DNA from: an uncultured Verrucomicrobiota bacterium
GTDB taxonomy: Bacteria > Verrucomicrobiota > Kiritimatiellia > CAJWTS01
Length of the DNA: 64,000 bases
Direction: 5' to 3'
Assembly: GCA_913047795.1 (NCBI GenBank)
Contig: CAJWTS010000003.1
Location: 1-64,000, forward strand
Shown: piece by piece, positions 8,702-19,342 of the stretch
How the letters are laid out: each line of letters begins with the position of its first letter
Position numbering within the stretch: position 1 is the stretch's first letter
Program-made: the position numbers and the translations under genes
Notes under the pieces: generated by a model
What the model was told of the DNA's origin: nothing
Databases searched by the model: none
The model's input: the letters and a program-made list of their open reading frames with translations, nothing else

Positions 8702-10129
8702 CTACCCGATCTTGAACTGCGTCTCCGCTTCCCCAAGCACGGTGTCGAGTATGGCGATCGCCCTGTCGATCTCACCGTTCGTGATTGTCAGCGGAGGAAT
8801 CAATTGCAGGCGGTTGTTGTAGTAGCCTCCCCTTTCGAAGAGAAGCCCTTCGCCTACCGCGCGGTCCCTGATAAAACCGGCGGCGTCCATCGCCGGCTCC
8901 TTTGTCTCCCTATCCAGAACCAGCTCGACACCCGTGTAGAGACCGCGGTTATCGATATAGCCGATGATGGCATGCCGCGACTCCAACGTTCTTAGTCCGC
9001 GGACGAGATGCTCACCCGCCTCGTTGACCCGTTCCAGAAAAGCATCAGAGGAGACCGTGTCGAGAACGTAGTTCCCCGCGGCACAGGCCAACACGTTGGC
9101 TGCCTGCGTTGCCACATGCGCACCTGGACCCCACTGCCCGAGAATATCGCCCCGGGCGATAACCGCCGACAGCGGTACGCCGCCGCCCAACGTCTTGGAG
9201 GTGACGATCATGTCCGGCACGATCCCCGAATGCTCGAAGGCCCACAACTTGCCGCTCCTGCCCATGCCCGCCTGTATCTCATCGACAACCAGTAGCATGC
9301 CGAACTTGTCGGCTATGCGCCGAAGCTCCTGCAGATACTCGACCGGTGGCACATAATAGCCCGCCGCACTCTGAAACGGCTCAACCACAATCGCCGCAAC
9401 GTTACACACCCCCGATGTGCCATCGGTATAGGGCGACTCGCTGCTATCCAGCAGGCGTTCAAAGGCCTTGAGCGGATCCAACTCGCGCCCTGGTTCGCTG
9501 CGGTAGCTGTGCGGGAAGTGGAAATGTCCAATCGCCTGGTCCGGTCGTATCGGGTAAAAGTACGACTGCATCGAACCTTTGCCGGTGAGCCCCATGGTGC
9601 CGTACGTAACGCCGTGATAGTCGCCGTATGCCGTAAGGATAAAAGGCTGACCCGTGTAGTATCGGGCCGCCCGCACAGCCAGCTCGATCGCCTCGGACCC
9701 CGTCACGCCAAAAACAACCTTCGCCCCATCATCCATTCTCGAGTGCGCCACCAATTTTTCAGCCAGGCGTATTCGCTCTTCGTGGGGGTAGTCGAAACAA
9801 TGCGTAAGCTTGGCGGCCTGCTGCTGAATGATCGCGGTTAGTTCATCATTACAGTGCCCAAGATTCGAAACGGAATGACCGGCCAGCATATCGACATATT
9901 CCTTGCCGTCGGCATCGTATAGCAGGGCACCCTTGCCGCTTACGAATACGGGCGGAATGTCAAATACGCCGCAACCGGGTCCCCCGACAGACTCCAATTC
10001 AGCCCACTTGCGCGCCAACGCCTTCGTCTTTTCGCCGAACGGAGCTTTCTCGATTCGCTCGTCCAGATTCTCCCTGGTCAGCCTGAGTTGGGCACGTTGC
10101 TTAACGACATTATCGGAAAACTCTCTCAT
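8702..10129 (-). CDS. Class III (acetylornithine/GABA-type) PLP-dependent aminotransferase
   Basis: 475 residues with the class III fold. It contains YVDMLAGHSVSNLGHCN near the N-terminus, VTGSEAIELAVRAARYYTG for the phosphate loop, VVVDEIQAGMGRSGKLWAFEH for the PLP-aspartate region, and SKTLGGGVPLSAVIA carrying the Schiff-base lysine. The family transfers the amino group from omega-amino or similar substrates to 2-oxo acids; the substrate cannot be read from sequence. Start: ATG 10129 is preceded by GGAGGA with six bases of spacing; an upstream in-frame start at 10159 lies across that site and is unlikely. The SDR gene lies 87 bases upstream on the same strand, so they may be cotranscribed. 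Confidence 0.88.
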   Translation of the reverse strand: MREFSDNVVKQRAQLRLTRENLDERIEKAPFGEKTKALARKWAELESVGGPGCGVFDIPPVFVSGKGALLYDADGKEYVDMLAGHSVSNLGHCNDELTAIIQQQAAKLTHCFDYPHEERIRLAEKLVAHSRMDDGAKVVFGVTGSEAIELAVRAARYYTGQPFILTAYGDYHGVTYGTMGLTGKGSMQSYFYPIRPDQAIGHFHFPHSYRSEPGRELDPLKAFERLLDSSESPYTDGTSGVCNVAAIVVEPFQSAAGYYVPPVEYLQELRRIADKFGMLLVVDEIQAGMGRSGKLWAFEHSGIVPDMIVTSKTLGGGVPLSAVIARGDILGQWGPGAHVATQAANVLACAAGNYVLDTVSSDAFLERVNEAGEHLVRGLRTLESRHAIIGYIDNRGLYTGVELVLDRETKEPAMDAAGFIRDRAVGEGLLFERGGYYNNRLQLIPPLTITNGEIDRAIAILDTVLGEAETQFKIG

Positions 10130-10216
10130 CGCGTATCCTCCAGCACGACGTTCCGGCATGTCCTCGCGACATGCCTCCGCAGGTTCACTCCTAAATATTT
10201 CTGGCCACGAAACAAG

Positions 10217-11020
10217 CTAGACGATCTTCGTGGCCATGTTGAGCGCCTGACCGGTCATCGCCCCGGCGTCGTCCGATGCGAGATATGCCACCACCGCGGC
10301 CGCGTCTTCCGGCACGGCAACTCGCTTCTGTGGATCAAAATCCTTGGCCCACTCGAGCCTGGCCGCGTTATTGTCGGGAGCGCCGTACATCTTCCCCACA
10401 TCGCGGATGACGTTCTCTGCCATTTCCGTATGGATCAGACCGGGGCAGACGGCGTTCGCCGTGATCCCCTCGGGGCCCAACTCCAGGCCAAGGCAACGGA
10501 TGAGCCCGAGCATGCCGTGCTTGGATGCAGCGTACGCGCCCAGCCCAAGTTCACCCACCTTACCCGCCTCAGACGCGACAAAGATAATTCTTCCCTGTTG
10601 ACGTTCAAGCATTCGACCGCGGCCGAGCACTTCCCGAACGGTGCGCGCTGCACCTACCAGGTTGACACCGAGCGTCTTCTCCCAAATCTCATCCGAGGTC
10701 TCTGCGACGGGGGCTACCCACAGGACCCCGGAGTTATAAACAAGGATATCGACGTGACCGAAGGCCTCCACGGTCCTGGCAACCATCGTTTCAACATCCG
10801 CCTGATTACATACGTCCGCTTCGATCGCCAGCGCCCGGGGACCGATGTCACGAATCTCTATGCATACCTCTTCCAGGGCCGCGATCGTACGCGCGGCAAG
10901 CGCCACATCCGCTCCATCCTGCGCCAGGCGCAAGGCGATCGCCTTTCCGATGCCACGGCTGGCGCCCACGACAAGCGCAACCTGCCCTTTCAAACCACAA
11001 CGCTTTGATAAATCTGCCAT
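10217..11020 (-). CDS. Short-chain dehydrogenase/reductase (classical SDR)
   Basis: 267 residues, the normal SDR length. The cofactor motif GASRGIG is at 19-25 and NSG at 96-98; the catalytic Ser is at 150, Tyr 163 and Lys 167 (YAASK), followed by the usual PGLIHTEM. An Arg at position 43 after the second strand (AART) suggests NADP(H) preference, which is inference. These enzymes reduce or oxidise carbonyl/alcohol groups; the substrate is not evident. The C-terminus (GQALNMATKIV) differs slightly from the common GQALNVDGG ending. It precedes the aminotransferase by 87 bases on the same strand. Confidence 0.88.
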   Translation of the reverse strand: MADLSKRCGLKGQVALVVGASRGIGKAIALRLAQDGADVALAARTIAALEEVCIEIRDIGPRALAIEADVCNQADVETMVARTVEAFGHVDILVYNSGVLWVAPVAETSDEIWEKTLGVNLVGAARTVREVLGRGRMLERQQGRIIFVASEAGKVGELGLGAYAASKHGMLGLIRCLGLELGPEGITANAVCPGLIHTEMAENVIRDVGKMYGAPDNNAARLEWAKDFDPQKRVAVPEDAAAVVAYLASDDAGAMTGQALNMATKIV

Positions 11021-11149
11021 GAATTTGTCCCGCCGGATCCGAAAATGCCTTTCGACAGCGGCATACGAACCTTAGTCTTTTGGGAAACGCCGTACAACCT
11101 TGAAAGCACGACTCCCTCTCCCACCGCTCATTAATAGAGACAAGAAATA

Positions 11150-11178
11150 TTCGACAACCAGCCAGGTCATGCTATCCT
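11150..11178 (+). promoter_or_regulatory. Possible sigma-70 promoter of the GFA gene
   Basis: TTCGAC, a 17-base spacer, then TATCCT, about 80 bases upstream of the GFA start codon, in an AT-richer part of the divergent 239-base gap between this gene and the SDR gene. Read by eye only. Confidence 0.3.
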
Positions 11179-11259
11179 TTTGGAGCTTCAGAACAATACA
11201 ACAGGTCGTCGGCTTCCAAAGTCGACTGTAACGCCACCATAAGAAGGAGACAGAGCGCT

Positions 11260-11697
11260 ATGTCAGGTAAATACGCAGGTGGATGCGAGCACATTCACAC
11301 CCACTCCGATAACGAACCGATCGACAACCACACGTGTCACTGTTCTGTCTGCAAAGGCGTCACTGGACAAGACACAACGCATGTCGTCTTCTTCAATCAC
11401 GGTGACCTGGAAGTCGATAATCTCGACGGTTTAAACCGCCAGCCCTTCAATGCCAACAACCCGGACGGGCCCCTTGAGCTGTGCACCTGCGCAACCTGTG
11501 ATACGCCCATCATGCTGGATGACAAGGAGCGTCGAATCCGCGTGATCGTTCCCAACCTGATGGGCTATGACGCGGAAGCCCTGCCGGCGACCTACCACGC
11601 CTTCTTCGACCCGGCGACGGGCGCAGCGACACCGGACGACGGACGACCCGTCTGCGAAGGCCTTCGCGCCGAGTTCGTCTGGCCGACACCCGCCTGA
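11260..11697 (+). CDS. GFA/CENP-V family zinc protein
   Basis: 145 residues. Cysteines occur in the GFA pattern: GGCEH at 8-11, CHCSVCKG near residue 30, and CTCATCDTP near residue 78, which together would hold two zinc ions in an Mss4-like fold. The family was named for glutathione-dependent formaldehyde-activating enzyme, but most members have no proven activity. The first motif has C-E-H in place of the usual C-x-C, a divergence from the canonical set. AAGGAG lies 13 bases before ATG 11260. A strong stem-loop follows the stop, so the gene is probably monocistronic. Confidence 0.75.
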   Translation: MSGKYAGGCEHIHTHSDNEPIDNHTCHCSVCKGVTGQDTTHVVFFNHGDLEVDNLDGLNRQPFNANNPDGPLELCTCATCDTPIMLDDKERRIRVIVPNLMGYDAEALPATYHAFFDPATGAATPDDGRPVCEGLRAEFVWPTPA

Positions 11698-11721
11698 CGA
11701 CCCCGCACTCCCTTTAGCTGA

Positions 11722-11758
11722 CCGCCCTTGCTCCTAGAGACAGGAGCAAGGGTGGCGG
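11722..11758 (+). terminator. Stem-loop downstream of the GFA gene
   Basis: CCGCCCTTGCTCCT and AGGAGCAAGGGTGGCGG pair across a six-base loop (AGAGAC) to give a ~14-bp GC-rich stem with one bulge, 25 bases after the stop codon. No U-tract follows, so it may be a weak terminator or an mRNA 3' end-stabilising hairpin. Confidence 0.5.
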
Positions 11759-11851
11759 GTTGGCTTGAATCCATTCCTCCGCGACCGGGGAGGAACATGA
11801 TGCGTCGGCCCTGCCCACTGAACGACTTCTCCCGACGCCGAGCGGCGAAAG

Positions 11852-12667
<816 letters not shown>

Positions 12668-12673
12668 GGTCGT

Positions 12674-13711
12674 CTAGTCGTCGGCCGGTACCGCGACCAC
12701 CTGGCCGCTTTCACAGGCGTCCAGGATCGCCTGGCCGACGACGAGATTCCGGTAGCCATCGTAGAGGCTTGGCATCGGGCTCTCGCCGGCCTGTATACAA
12801 CCCGCGAAATGCTGCAACTGCGTGCCGTAACCGCTGCGTTGCCACTTGGTCAGCGTGTGGTGCGGCTCCCACACGTAAGTGCTGTTGCCCTTGGTCCCCC
12901 GCTCGGCCTCAACATGACACTCTCCCCGACGGAAGGACACACGGCCGAGATCGTCGACCGTCACGATCGCCATCTTGTCGCCAACAATTTCCAGGCCGGT
13001 CGTCCAACCGTTATATGAATCCTGCAGATTCAAGAAACCCACCTTGCCCGCGACGCTTTCCAGGGAGACCTGGTAGACCTTGGCACTTCCGGCGCCGTGG
13101 GCCCGGAACGCGGCGACGCGCGCAATGGGGCCGAGAAAATGCCGGATAAGATCGATCGGGTGACCACCCTGAACCATCATATAGGACCAATCCTCGTCCG
13201 GCGTGCCCCAGCCCTTATCGGGTGAAAGTTGACGGGTGGGCCAGGTGGTGTAGCGGCTCTCGACCGAGAGCACCTCGCCGAAATCATCGGCCGCCGCGAA
13301 GTCGGCAGCAATACGAATCGGATCAGCGTGGCGCATCATGTGCCCCACCTGTCCGACCACGCCCTTTGCCGCCGCGGCATCGACCAACTGGCGTGCACCC
13401 TCGATCGTCGGTGCAGCCGGTTTCTCAATGAAAAGATGGCAGCCCGCCTCAATCACTTGCAGACCAACGTCGAGATGCACCTGCGGCGGCCCTACGACCA
13501 TAACCGCATCCGGTGTTTCATCGCGCAACATGGTTGCCACGTCCGTGTGCGCCGCTCGTGCCCCGAAGTTTCGCGCATTGCGTGCGGCGAGTTCTTCCTG
13601 CAAATCACAGACGGCAACCAGGTCAATCTCCTCGATATAAGGAATGCCCGGCATAAGCGATTCCGTACATTGTGCGCCGGCACCGACGACGGCGAGACGA
13701 ATAGGATCCAT
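12674..13711 (-). CDS. Gfo/Idh/MocA family NAD(P)-dependent oxidoreductase
   Basis: 345 residues. The N-terminal Rossmann fold shows VVGAGAQC in place of the classic GxGxxG. It is followed by VVGPPQVHLDVGLQVIEAGCHLFIEKPAAPTIEGARQLV (the EKP motif that lines the cofactor) and the C-terminal substrate domain with GGHPIDLIRHFLG, whose GGHxxD is the typical catalytic His/Asp signature. These enzymes oxidise or reduce sugars and sugar derivatives. AGGGGA lies six bases before ATG 13711. The FAD oxidoreductase gene lies 68 bases upstream on the same strand, so the two could be cotranscribed. The substrate is unknown. Confidence 0.88.
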   Translation of the reverse strand: MDPIRLAVVGAGAQCTESLMPGIPYIEEIDLVAVCDLQEELAARNARNFGARAAHTDVATMLRDETPDAVMVVGPPQVHLDVGLQVIEAGCHLFIEKPAAPTIEGARQLVDAAAAKGVVGQVGHMMRHADPIRIAADFAAADDFGEVLSVESRYTTWPTRQLSPDKGWGTPDEDWSYMMVQGGHPIDLIRHFLGPIARVAAFRAHGAGSAKVYQVSLESVAGKVGFLNLQDSYNGWTTGLEIVGDKMAIVTVDDLGRVSFRRGECHVEAERGTKGNSTYVWEPHHTLTKWQRSGYGTQLQHFAGCIQAGESPMPSLYDGYRNLVVGQAILDACESGQVVAVPADD

Positions 13712-13779
13712 CAGATTCCCCTTTAGATATTTTCAACAACCAGCGAACTCAAGAATACCAAGTCCGACTCAATGTAGGA

Positions 13780-14991
13780 CTAAAGAAATCCGTGTGTGAA
13801 GGTCCCACACGATATCAACCCGCTACTCCCCAACAGCGTCAGCGCAACGATACGGAATTGGTCCCACGCACTGGATCCATCGAGCATCAACTCGCTTACG
13901 AGCTTCCCGAGGCCTGGTCCATGCGTCACCCCGCCCTCGTTACACCCCGAGACGAAGAAGGCGCCTCGGTGCGATGCGATCTCATCAACAATGAAACGGT
14001 TCTCGTCCGTGAACGTCGGCAATCCGGCGTTTACCTGTTCGATTTCAGCACCCGCCAGGACCGGCATCACGTCTTCGATCTCCCGGATATACTCGCGAAT
14101 GCGATCGGTCTGCCTCGTCTCTATCTCCGTGCTTAGCGGCGGACGCAAGGCATCCACCTTGCGGTCGGCCGGCATATCGCCCGCGTCGGATCCTCCGATC
14201 AACAAGCCACCGCGCTCCTCGCGGATGTAGAAGCCATGACAGTCCGGAAAAATCAGCAACGGCATGTCGGCCGGAACGCCCCCAATCGGTCGGGTGGTAT
14301 AGCGCGCCTCGACCGTCGGCTCCGCCGGACAGGGCACCTCCATCGCATCCACGAGTGGCCGGGTCCAGGCACCGGCGGCAATGACAACCTGATCGGCATC
14401 CACCGTCCCCTGCTCCGTCCGCACGCCACTGACACGACCGCCAGACTCCAACAACCCGGTCATCCTTGTGCTGTACCGGAGATCAACGCCATCACGCTCC
14501 AGCTCGCGCGCTAATGCGGGAATGGCATCGGCCGCGCGCACACGAATGGCATCCGCCTCGTAGACGATGCCGGCCACACGACCGATGTCCAGCATGGGAA
14601 GGACTTCTGCACAGCGGTCCGAACCGAGGACCTCAAGCGACGTGCCAAGTTCCCCGGCATCCGCAATCAGCGGCTGCACGAAGCGCCAGGTCTCCTCGTT
14701 GAGATAGACAAATGCAATCCCGCAGGGGACATAACCAATATCGTCATCCAGACGCTCGGCCATATCGGTGTAGAAGCGGATCCCGTAATCCTGCATGCCC
14801 CACTCCGTCGCACCCCAGGGAAGGATAAAATGTGTCGACCAATGCGCCACGAAACCAGCCGCGGCGGCGGAGGCCTGCGTGGCCGGACCATCCTCGGCTT
14901 CAAGCAACGTTACGGCGCATCCCCGCTGACGCAGGTGCCAGGCCGCTGCACACCCGATCGCACCCGCTCCAATTACAACAACTCGTTTCAT
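13780..14991 (-). CDS. FAD-dependent amine/amino-acid oxidoreductase (DAO family)
   Basis: 403 residues, beginning MKRVVVIGAGAIGCAAAWHL, the dinucleotide-binding fold of the D-amino-acid oxidase/sarcosine oxidase family. EDGPATQASAAAAGFVAHW follows as the FAD loop, VVIAAGAW marks the second conserved strand, and SGCNEGGVTHGPGLGKLVSEL forms the C-terminal FAD contact. In this family the flavin oxidises a C-N bond. The chosen start, ATG 14991, begins exactly at the first beta-strand; the longer frame up to 15183 would add 64 Arg-rich residues overlapping the divergent gene. The C-terminus carries about 25 extra residues with no clear role. Confidence 0.87.
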   Translation of the reverse strand: MKRVVVIGAGAIGCAAAWHLRQRGCAVTLLEAEDGPATQASAAAAGFVAHWSTHFILPWGATEWGMQDYGIRFYTDMAERLDDDIGYVPCGIAFVYLNEETWRFVQPLIADAGELGTSLEVLGSDRCAEVLPMLDIGRVAGIVYEADAIRVRAADAIPALARELERDGVDLRYSTRMTGLLESGGRVSGVRTEQGTVDADQVVIAAGAWTRPLVDAMEVPCPAEPTVEARYTTRPIGGVPADMPLLIFPDCHGFYIREERGGLLIGGSDAGDMPADRKVDALRPPLSTEIETRQTDRIREYIREIEDVMPVLAGAEIEQVNAGLPTFTDENRFIVDEIASHRGAFFVSGCNEGGVTHGPGLGKLVSELMLDGSSAWDQFRIVALTLLGSSGLISCGTFTHGFL

Positions 14992-15188
14992 CTCTGAATT
15001 AGGCTCGCGCATGCAGTCAAGCCGAGTTGCGGGGTCCACACAACATAAAACACAATTTGATGCGGCCGGTCGCCGCGCCAACCGGACCGGGCGCCCGATC
15101 AACCCCCCAGATCTTTCTAGACATGCGACCGTATCGCGATTACGAATACGCATTTGCGCCGGAATCCGCGTGCCGACGGACACCGCTC

Positions 15189-17558
15189 ATGAGTAAACGC
15201 ATACAGAAAACCCTGCATGTCGCCAAACATGGCGATGATCGCGCCGCCGGCACGATCACGGATCCCCTCGCAACTCCACACGGCGCCCTCGCTGTCATCC
15301 GGCGACAACGACCCGCTCGCAATCGATCCACCAACGTCGTGATTCATGGCGGCACCTACCATCTGCCCCGTACGCTCACCTTCAACGGCGGCGATTCCGG
15401 TACCCTGCGCGCACCCCTGAGATTCACCGCCGCCACGGGCGATGCCGTCACCCTCAGCGGTGGGCGGCATATCGACAATTGGCGCAAAAGTCGCGTCAAC
15501 GGCAAGGCCTGCTGGATCACGGATCTGCCCGATGTTAGAGCCGGAAAATGGAACTTCACCCAACTTTTTGTCAACGGCAAGCGCCGCTCGCGTACGCGCG
15601 TACCGCGCACGGGCTGGCATCGTTTCGCGGACTACGTGCAGAAGAAAGACCGTACGCCAAAGTGGTTCCACGGCCCGAAACGCATGCATTATCGGTCCGG
15701 CGATCTCAAGCCCTGGCGCAACCTGAGCGACGTCCGGCTCATCGCACCCGAGTACTGGTTCATCTCACATCACCGCATCCGTCGTCTTGATACGAAAAAA
15801 CGCATCGTCTATTTCAAGACGCACAGCGTCGCCAGCCTCTCCGACGAAAAAGCCAAATGCGCCCGGTTCTTCGCCGAGAACGTCTTCGAAGCCCTTCGCG
15901 AGCCCGGCGAATGGTACCTGGACCGCCCGGCCGGGCAGCTCTATTACATTCCCCACCCGCACGAGGATTTCGAATCGACCGAAGTCATCGCGCCACGCCT
16001 GAACTGCATCGTCGCCCTGGCCGGCACAGCCGCCGCCCCGGTCCAACACGTTCACCTCGAAAATCTGGCGCTGAAACACGCCGAATGGGATTACCCCGAC
16101 CATGACTCCGGATCCGTGCAGGCCGCGGTCAAGGTGCCCGGCGCAATCGTCTTGCGCTCCGCGCACCACTGCGTCCTTTATGGCTGCGAAGTGGCCCACG
16201 TTTCCACCTACGGCGTTGAGACGCGCAACGGTTGCCACGATAACCGGATCCTCCACTGCTCCTTACACGACCTCGGCGCAGGCGGTGTCCGCATTGGACA
16301 CGAGTGGATGCACCGCGTCGACGAGACGAACGCCAAGGCGGTCAGGCAGATCTCACCGCTCCCCTCGGCCACGGTCGTCAGCGATTGCCGCATTCATGAC
16401 GCGGGCAAGATCCACATGGGAGCCAGTGGAATCTGGATCGGCAACGCGGGATCGAATCGGATCGTCCATAACGAAGTCTTCGACATCGCCTATACGGGCA
16501 TCACCTGCGGCTGGACCTGGAGCTTTGACCCGACCGCCACGGTCGACAACCGGGTCGAGGACAATCACGTGCACCACATCGGTTGGGGGTGCCAACTGAG
16601 CGACAACGCCGGCATCTACGTGCTGGGCATCAATCCCGGCACAACCATTCGCCGCAACCACGTGCATCACGTCGGCTGTTACGGGTACGGGGGCACCGGC
16701 CTCTACCTGGACGAGAGTGCTTCCGAACTCTCCGTCGAGAACAACATCGTGCATCACACGGCAAACGCCGGCTGCATGATGCACGTCGGGCGCGATGTTT
16801 TCGTGCGCAACAATATCTTTGCGATGGCCAAGACCCAACACGTCCGACCGGGCAACCGCGGCCCGTTTCGCGCCATGGTGTTCGTCAACAACATCGTGTA
16901 CTGGACCACCGGCCAGATCGGTCGCACCGCCTGGGGGCTGCAGTCCTGCGAGTGGGCGCCGATGCACTACACCTTCGCCCGCAACCTGTTCTTCAATGCC
17001 GCCGGGGACGTCACCTTCGGAAACGATCTGACGCTGACCGATGTCCAGGCGCTGGGGCAGCATCGCGATACACGGATCACGGATCCCCTGTTCGCTGATC
17101 CGGAAGCAGGAGATTTCACCTTGCGCGACGATTCCCCTGCCCTCGCACTGGGATTCCGACCGATCGTACTGAGCAGCGTGGGGCCACGACCAACATTGCT
17201 GCGTCCGACATCTCTCAGAAATCGACCGGCCGAATCTTTCGCACCACGACAGATCGTGCGCACCCTGTTCAAGAGGGTCGGGGCACGAGAGGTGCAGATG
17301 ACGTTCGTGAATGTCGGCACGGTGCCCGCTTCTGGTCGCACGCGGCTGGCGGTCGCGCCGGACTCTTCGGCCACGCTCATCGGGAAAAAGTCGTTCCGCT
17401 TCGATAGCCTCGCCCCGGGGGCGACGCAGAAAACGACGATTCAGATGCGCCTTGAATCCGGCGCCGAGACCGTCACGGTCGAATCCATACCCGGCAGCCC
17501 TAGTCTGGTGCCGGCCATGTTCCACCTGCTACCAAGCGGTACGGGTGACGCACAATAG
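15189..17558 (+). CDS. Right-handed parallel beta-helix protein, possible polysaccharide lyase/hydrolase relative
   Basis: 789 residues from ATG 15189. The N-terminal part (LHVAKHGDDRAAGT..DPLATPHGAL, then VVIHGGTYHLPRTLTF) is the standard opening of pectin-lyase-fold proteins. Residues ~320-640 hold repeated turns with N-x-I/V-x-x-N patterns (ENNIVHHTANAG, RNNIFAMAK, VNNIVYW), and about 150 residues at the end resemble a small beta-sandwich. His and Asn ladders are abundant, but no catalytic Asp or Lys set can be named with confidence. No signal peptide is visible from this start; ATG 15123 would add 22 residues, also without one. Related proteins in PVC bacteria are often annotated as glycan-active. 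Divergent from the FAD oxidoreductase gene. Confidence 0.75.
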   Translation: MSKRIQKTLHVAKHGDDRAAGTITDPLATPHGALAVIRRQRPARNRSTNVVIHGGTYHLPRTLTFNGGDSGTLRAPLRFTAATGDAVTLSGGRHIDNWRKSRVNGKACWITDLPDVRAGKWNFTQLFVNGKRRSRTRVPRTGWHRFADYVQKKDRTPKWFHGPKRMHYRSGDLKPWRNLSDVRLIAPEYWFISHHRIRRLDTKKRIVYFKTHSVASLSDEKAKCARFFAENVFEALREPGEWYLDRPAGQLYYIPHPHEDFESTEVIAPRLNCIVALAGTAAAPVQHVHLENLALKHAEWDYPDHDSGSVQAAVKVPGAIVLRSAHHCVLYGCEVAHVSTYGVETRNGCHDNRILHCSLHDLGAGGVRIGHEWMHRVDETNAKAVRQISPLPSATVVSDCRIHDAGKIHMGASGIWIGNAGSNRIVHNEVFDIAYTGITCGWTWSFDPTATVDNRVEDNHVHHIGWGCQLSDNAGIYVLGINPGTTIRRNHVHHVGCYGYGGTGLYLDESASELSVENNIVHHTANAGCMMHVGRDVFVRNNIFAMAKTQHVRPGNRGPFRAMVFVNNIVYWTTGQIGRTAWGLQSCEWAPMHYTFARNLFFNAAGDVTFGNDLTLTDVQALGQHRDTRITDPLFADPEAGDFTLRDDSPALALGFRPIVLSSVGPRPTLLRPTSLRNRPAESFAPRQIVRTLFKRVGAREVQMTFVNVGTVPASGRTRLAVAPDSSATLIGKKSFRFDSLAPGATQKTTIQMRLESGAETVTVESIPGSPSLVPAMFHLLPSGTGDAQ

Positions 17559-17618
17559 AGGCGGCGGGCGCGACAGGCGAACACGGCGCCTTGATTCGAG
17601 GGAGATTCGGCCGCAGGC

Positions 17619-18884
17619 CTAGAGGTCGCGACTATATGCGACCGCGAGGAGTTGCGACTCGATCTCGTACTCTCCATTGACGGCCGGATTGACGTTGTCG
17701 CTAACCGTGCGAGCTTCGTAGAGCCCAATGGCATACGAGATATCGAACGAATGCCCATCCCTCTCGTATCCGGCTCCAATCGAAATAACCGGCACGTCCT
17801 GCTCCAATGCTACCGGAATGAAGGTACTCGTCGGATTCGGTGTCTCGAGATAGATGCAACCGGCGCGCAGATCCCAATCCTCTGTGTAGTCCCACTCCAG
17901 CCCAAATCCGTAGGCCCAATTGTCGTTCCAGTCCTGAGGAATCACGGGAGACGGGAGAAGTAATGAATTGCTACCGATATCAACAGGTATCTCCGAATTA
18001 CGAGAATGTTCGAGCCAATCCACATCAAACGCGAGCCGCACAGAATCACAGACCTGGATACTGTAACCCAGGCTGATTATCGTCGGGAACTTGATCTCAC
18101 TCGAAAACGAACTGCGGGATGACGCTCCAGCCGCCGCTGCTGCTGCAGGCAAATCCGTCACGGTAAAGTTCCCATCGTACTCCACATCGAACGACGACTT
18201 ATAGATCAATGCCAGAACTTGTCCGTCGGCCACGTGCCACGTCCAGGCAAAATTAAATCCGACCGCTTGCCCGTCACCCTCGAAGCGTGCATCTCCAAGT
18301 GGATCCGTGCCTACCCCGGTAAGGGCGGCCCACGGGTACCGCTGCTTAAACTCAATTTCGGAATAGTAGAGGCTGACCCCTCCCGCAACCGCCATATTCT
18401 CACCTACCCGCGTGGCGATGGAGGGATTCAGGTTGATCACCGCCAATTCGGCAAAGTACGGTGATGTCGCAGCGAACGATGCCGTGTCATCCCATTTTGA
18501 CGCACGTCCAAACGGCACCGTCAAACCGATACCCAGCACATAATCACCCCCGCCCAATGGCATCACGCCGAAGGCACTAGGCAGAAACCCGATAGAATTG
18601 TCGGTCTCCTCCCTTGGACCACCGCCGGCACTTCTAAATTCTCCAGAACTGTCGGCGATCGTCACGGAGAGCGATGCTGCCGAGTCTTCCATATAGGCCA
18701 GATTGGCCGGGTTGATGGTCGCTGCCGATGGATCATCGACGTCGGCGTGCTTGCCGCCGATTCGACCAAGGGCCGAAGCGCTCTCCGGAGGATTCCGAAA
18801 GCCGTCGGCAAATATGCCGAAAGGGGCCACGAGAAGACTTACAGTAAACACAGCAACGTAGCGGCGGATTTGAGTTCGTATCAT
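17619..18884 (-). CDS. FadL/OmpP1-family outer-membrane transporter
   Basis: 421 residues with an N-terminal signal peptide (RRYVAVFTVSLLVAPFGIFA, cleaved near residue 26). Mature sequence begins DGFRNPPESASALGRIGG and continues DDPSAATINPANLAYM, the FadL hatch signature of GF-P-SA followed by D-SA--NPA. The rest alternates as amphipathic beta-strands and ends in a strand closing with YSRDL. FadL proteins form 14-stranded barrels that take hydrophobic compounds such as fatty acids across the outer membrane by lateral diffusion. GGAG lies ten bases upstream of ATG 18884. It stands alone, divergent from the CNNM-type gene. A second, shortened relative lies at 55028. Confidence 0.88.
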   Translation of the reverse strand: MIRTQIRRYVAVFTVSLLVAPFGIFADGFRNPPESASALGRIGGKHADVDDPSAATINPANLAYMEDSAASLSVTIADSSGEFRSAGGGPREETDNSIGFLPSAFGVMPLGGGDYVLGIGLTVPFGRASKWDDTASFAATSPYFAELAVINLNPSIATRVGENMAVAGGVSLYYSEIEFKQRYPWAALTGVGTDPLGDARFEGDGQAVGFNFAWTWHVADGQVLALIYKSSFDVEYDGNFTVTDLPAAAAAAGASSRSSFSSEIKFPTIISLGYSIQVCDSVRLAFDVDWLEHSRNSEIPVDIGSNSLLLPSPVIPQDWNDNWAYGFGLEWDYTEDWDLRAGCIYLETPNPTSTFIPVALEQDVPVISIGAGYERDGHSFDISYAIGLYEARTVSDNVNPAVNGEYEIESQLLAVAYSRDL

Positions 18885-19342
18885 TGTCTTATACTCCTCA
18901 CATGGTGGGTTAATGAGATTTGAAGACGGGCTCTAGCGCGAGATCGGGCCTGCGACAGTATGCTCAAGGGCATGAGGGTGCCAAACCCCCACGGAAAACG
19001 CAAGCGTGGCTTTACTGCTCCGGGCGACCACATCAAACACTCGCCAATTGGCATAAGACAGGCCTACGCATGCGCAGGGGCCATTCGGAGGAGGATCCGG
19101 ACTGGCTATTGTCCGCCCATGTGCGTATACTATTTGCATTCAAGTCATGTTCCATTGCCGCACGCTTGCTCCGCCGATGAATCTGTGACCGCGATTCGTT
19201 CGGCACGCTTGCCCCCTCTCGACGCGCTCGCCGCGCTCGATTTGAACGATTGCTCAGCACCCCTGCAGGATCCTTCTTTTCAACCTGTCCCCACCAACCA
19301 ACCGCGGCAACCAACCGCCGCTTACAGAGGAGTAGAAACCCT
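18885..19342. other. Divergent intergenic region between fadL-like and CNNM-like genes
   Basis: About 460 bases holding the promoters for both directions. I see no supportable gene. A TATACT at about 19124 is the best -10 candidate for the plus strand, but its -35 partner is poor. Confidence 0.4.

Noticed and set aside
10088-11008. 306-codon plus-strand open frame across the SDR gene
   Set aside because: Opposite strand of a clear SDR with all motifs; no recognisable protein.
16353-17525. 390-codon open frame on the minus strand
   Set aside because: Lies wholly opposite the beta-helix gene, reads as His/Gly/Arg-rich low-information sequence and has no family motif; a GC-driven shadow.
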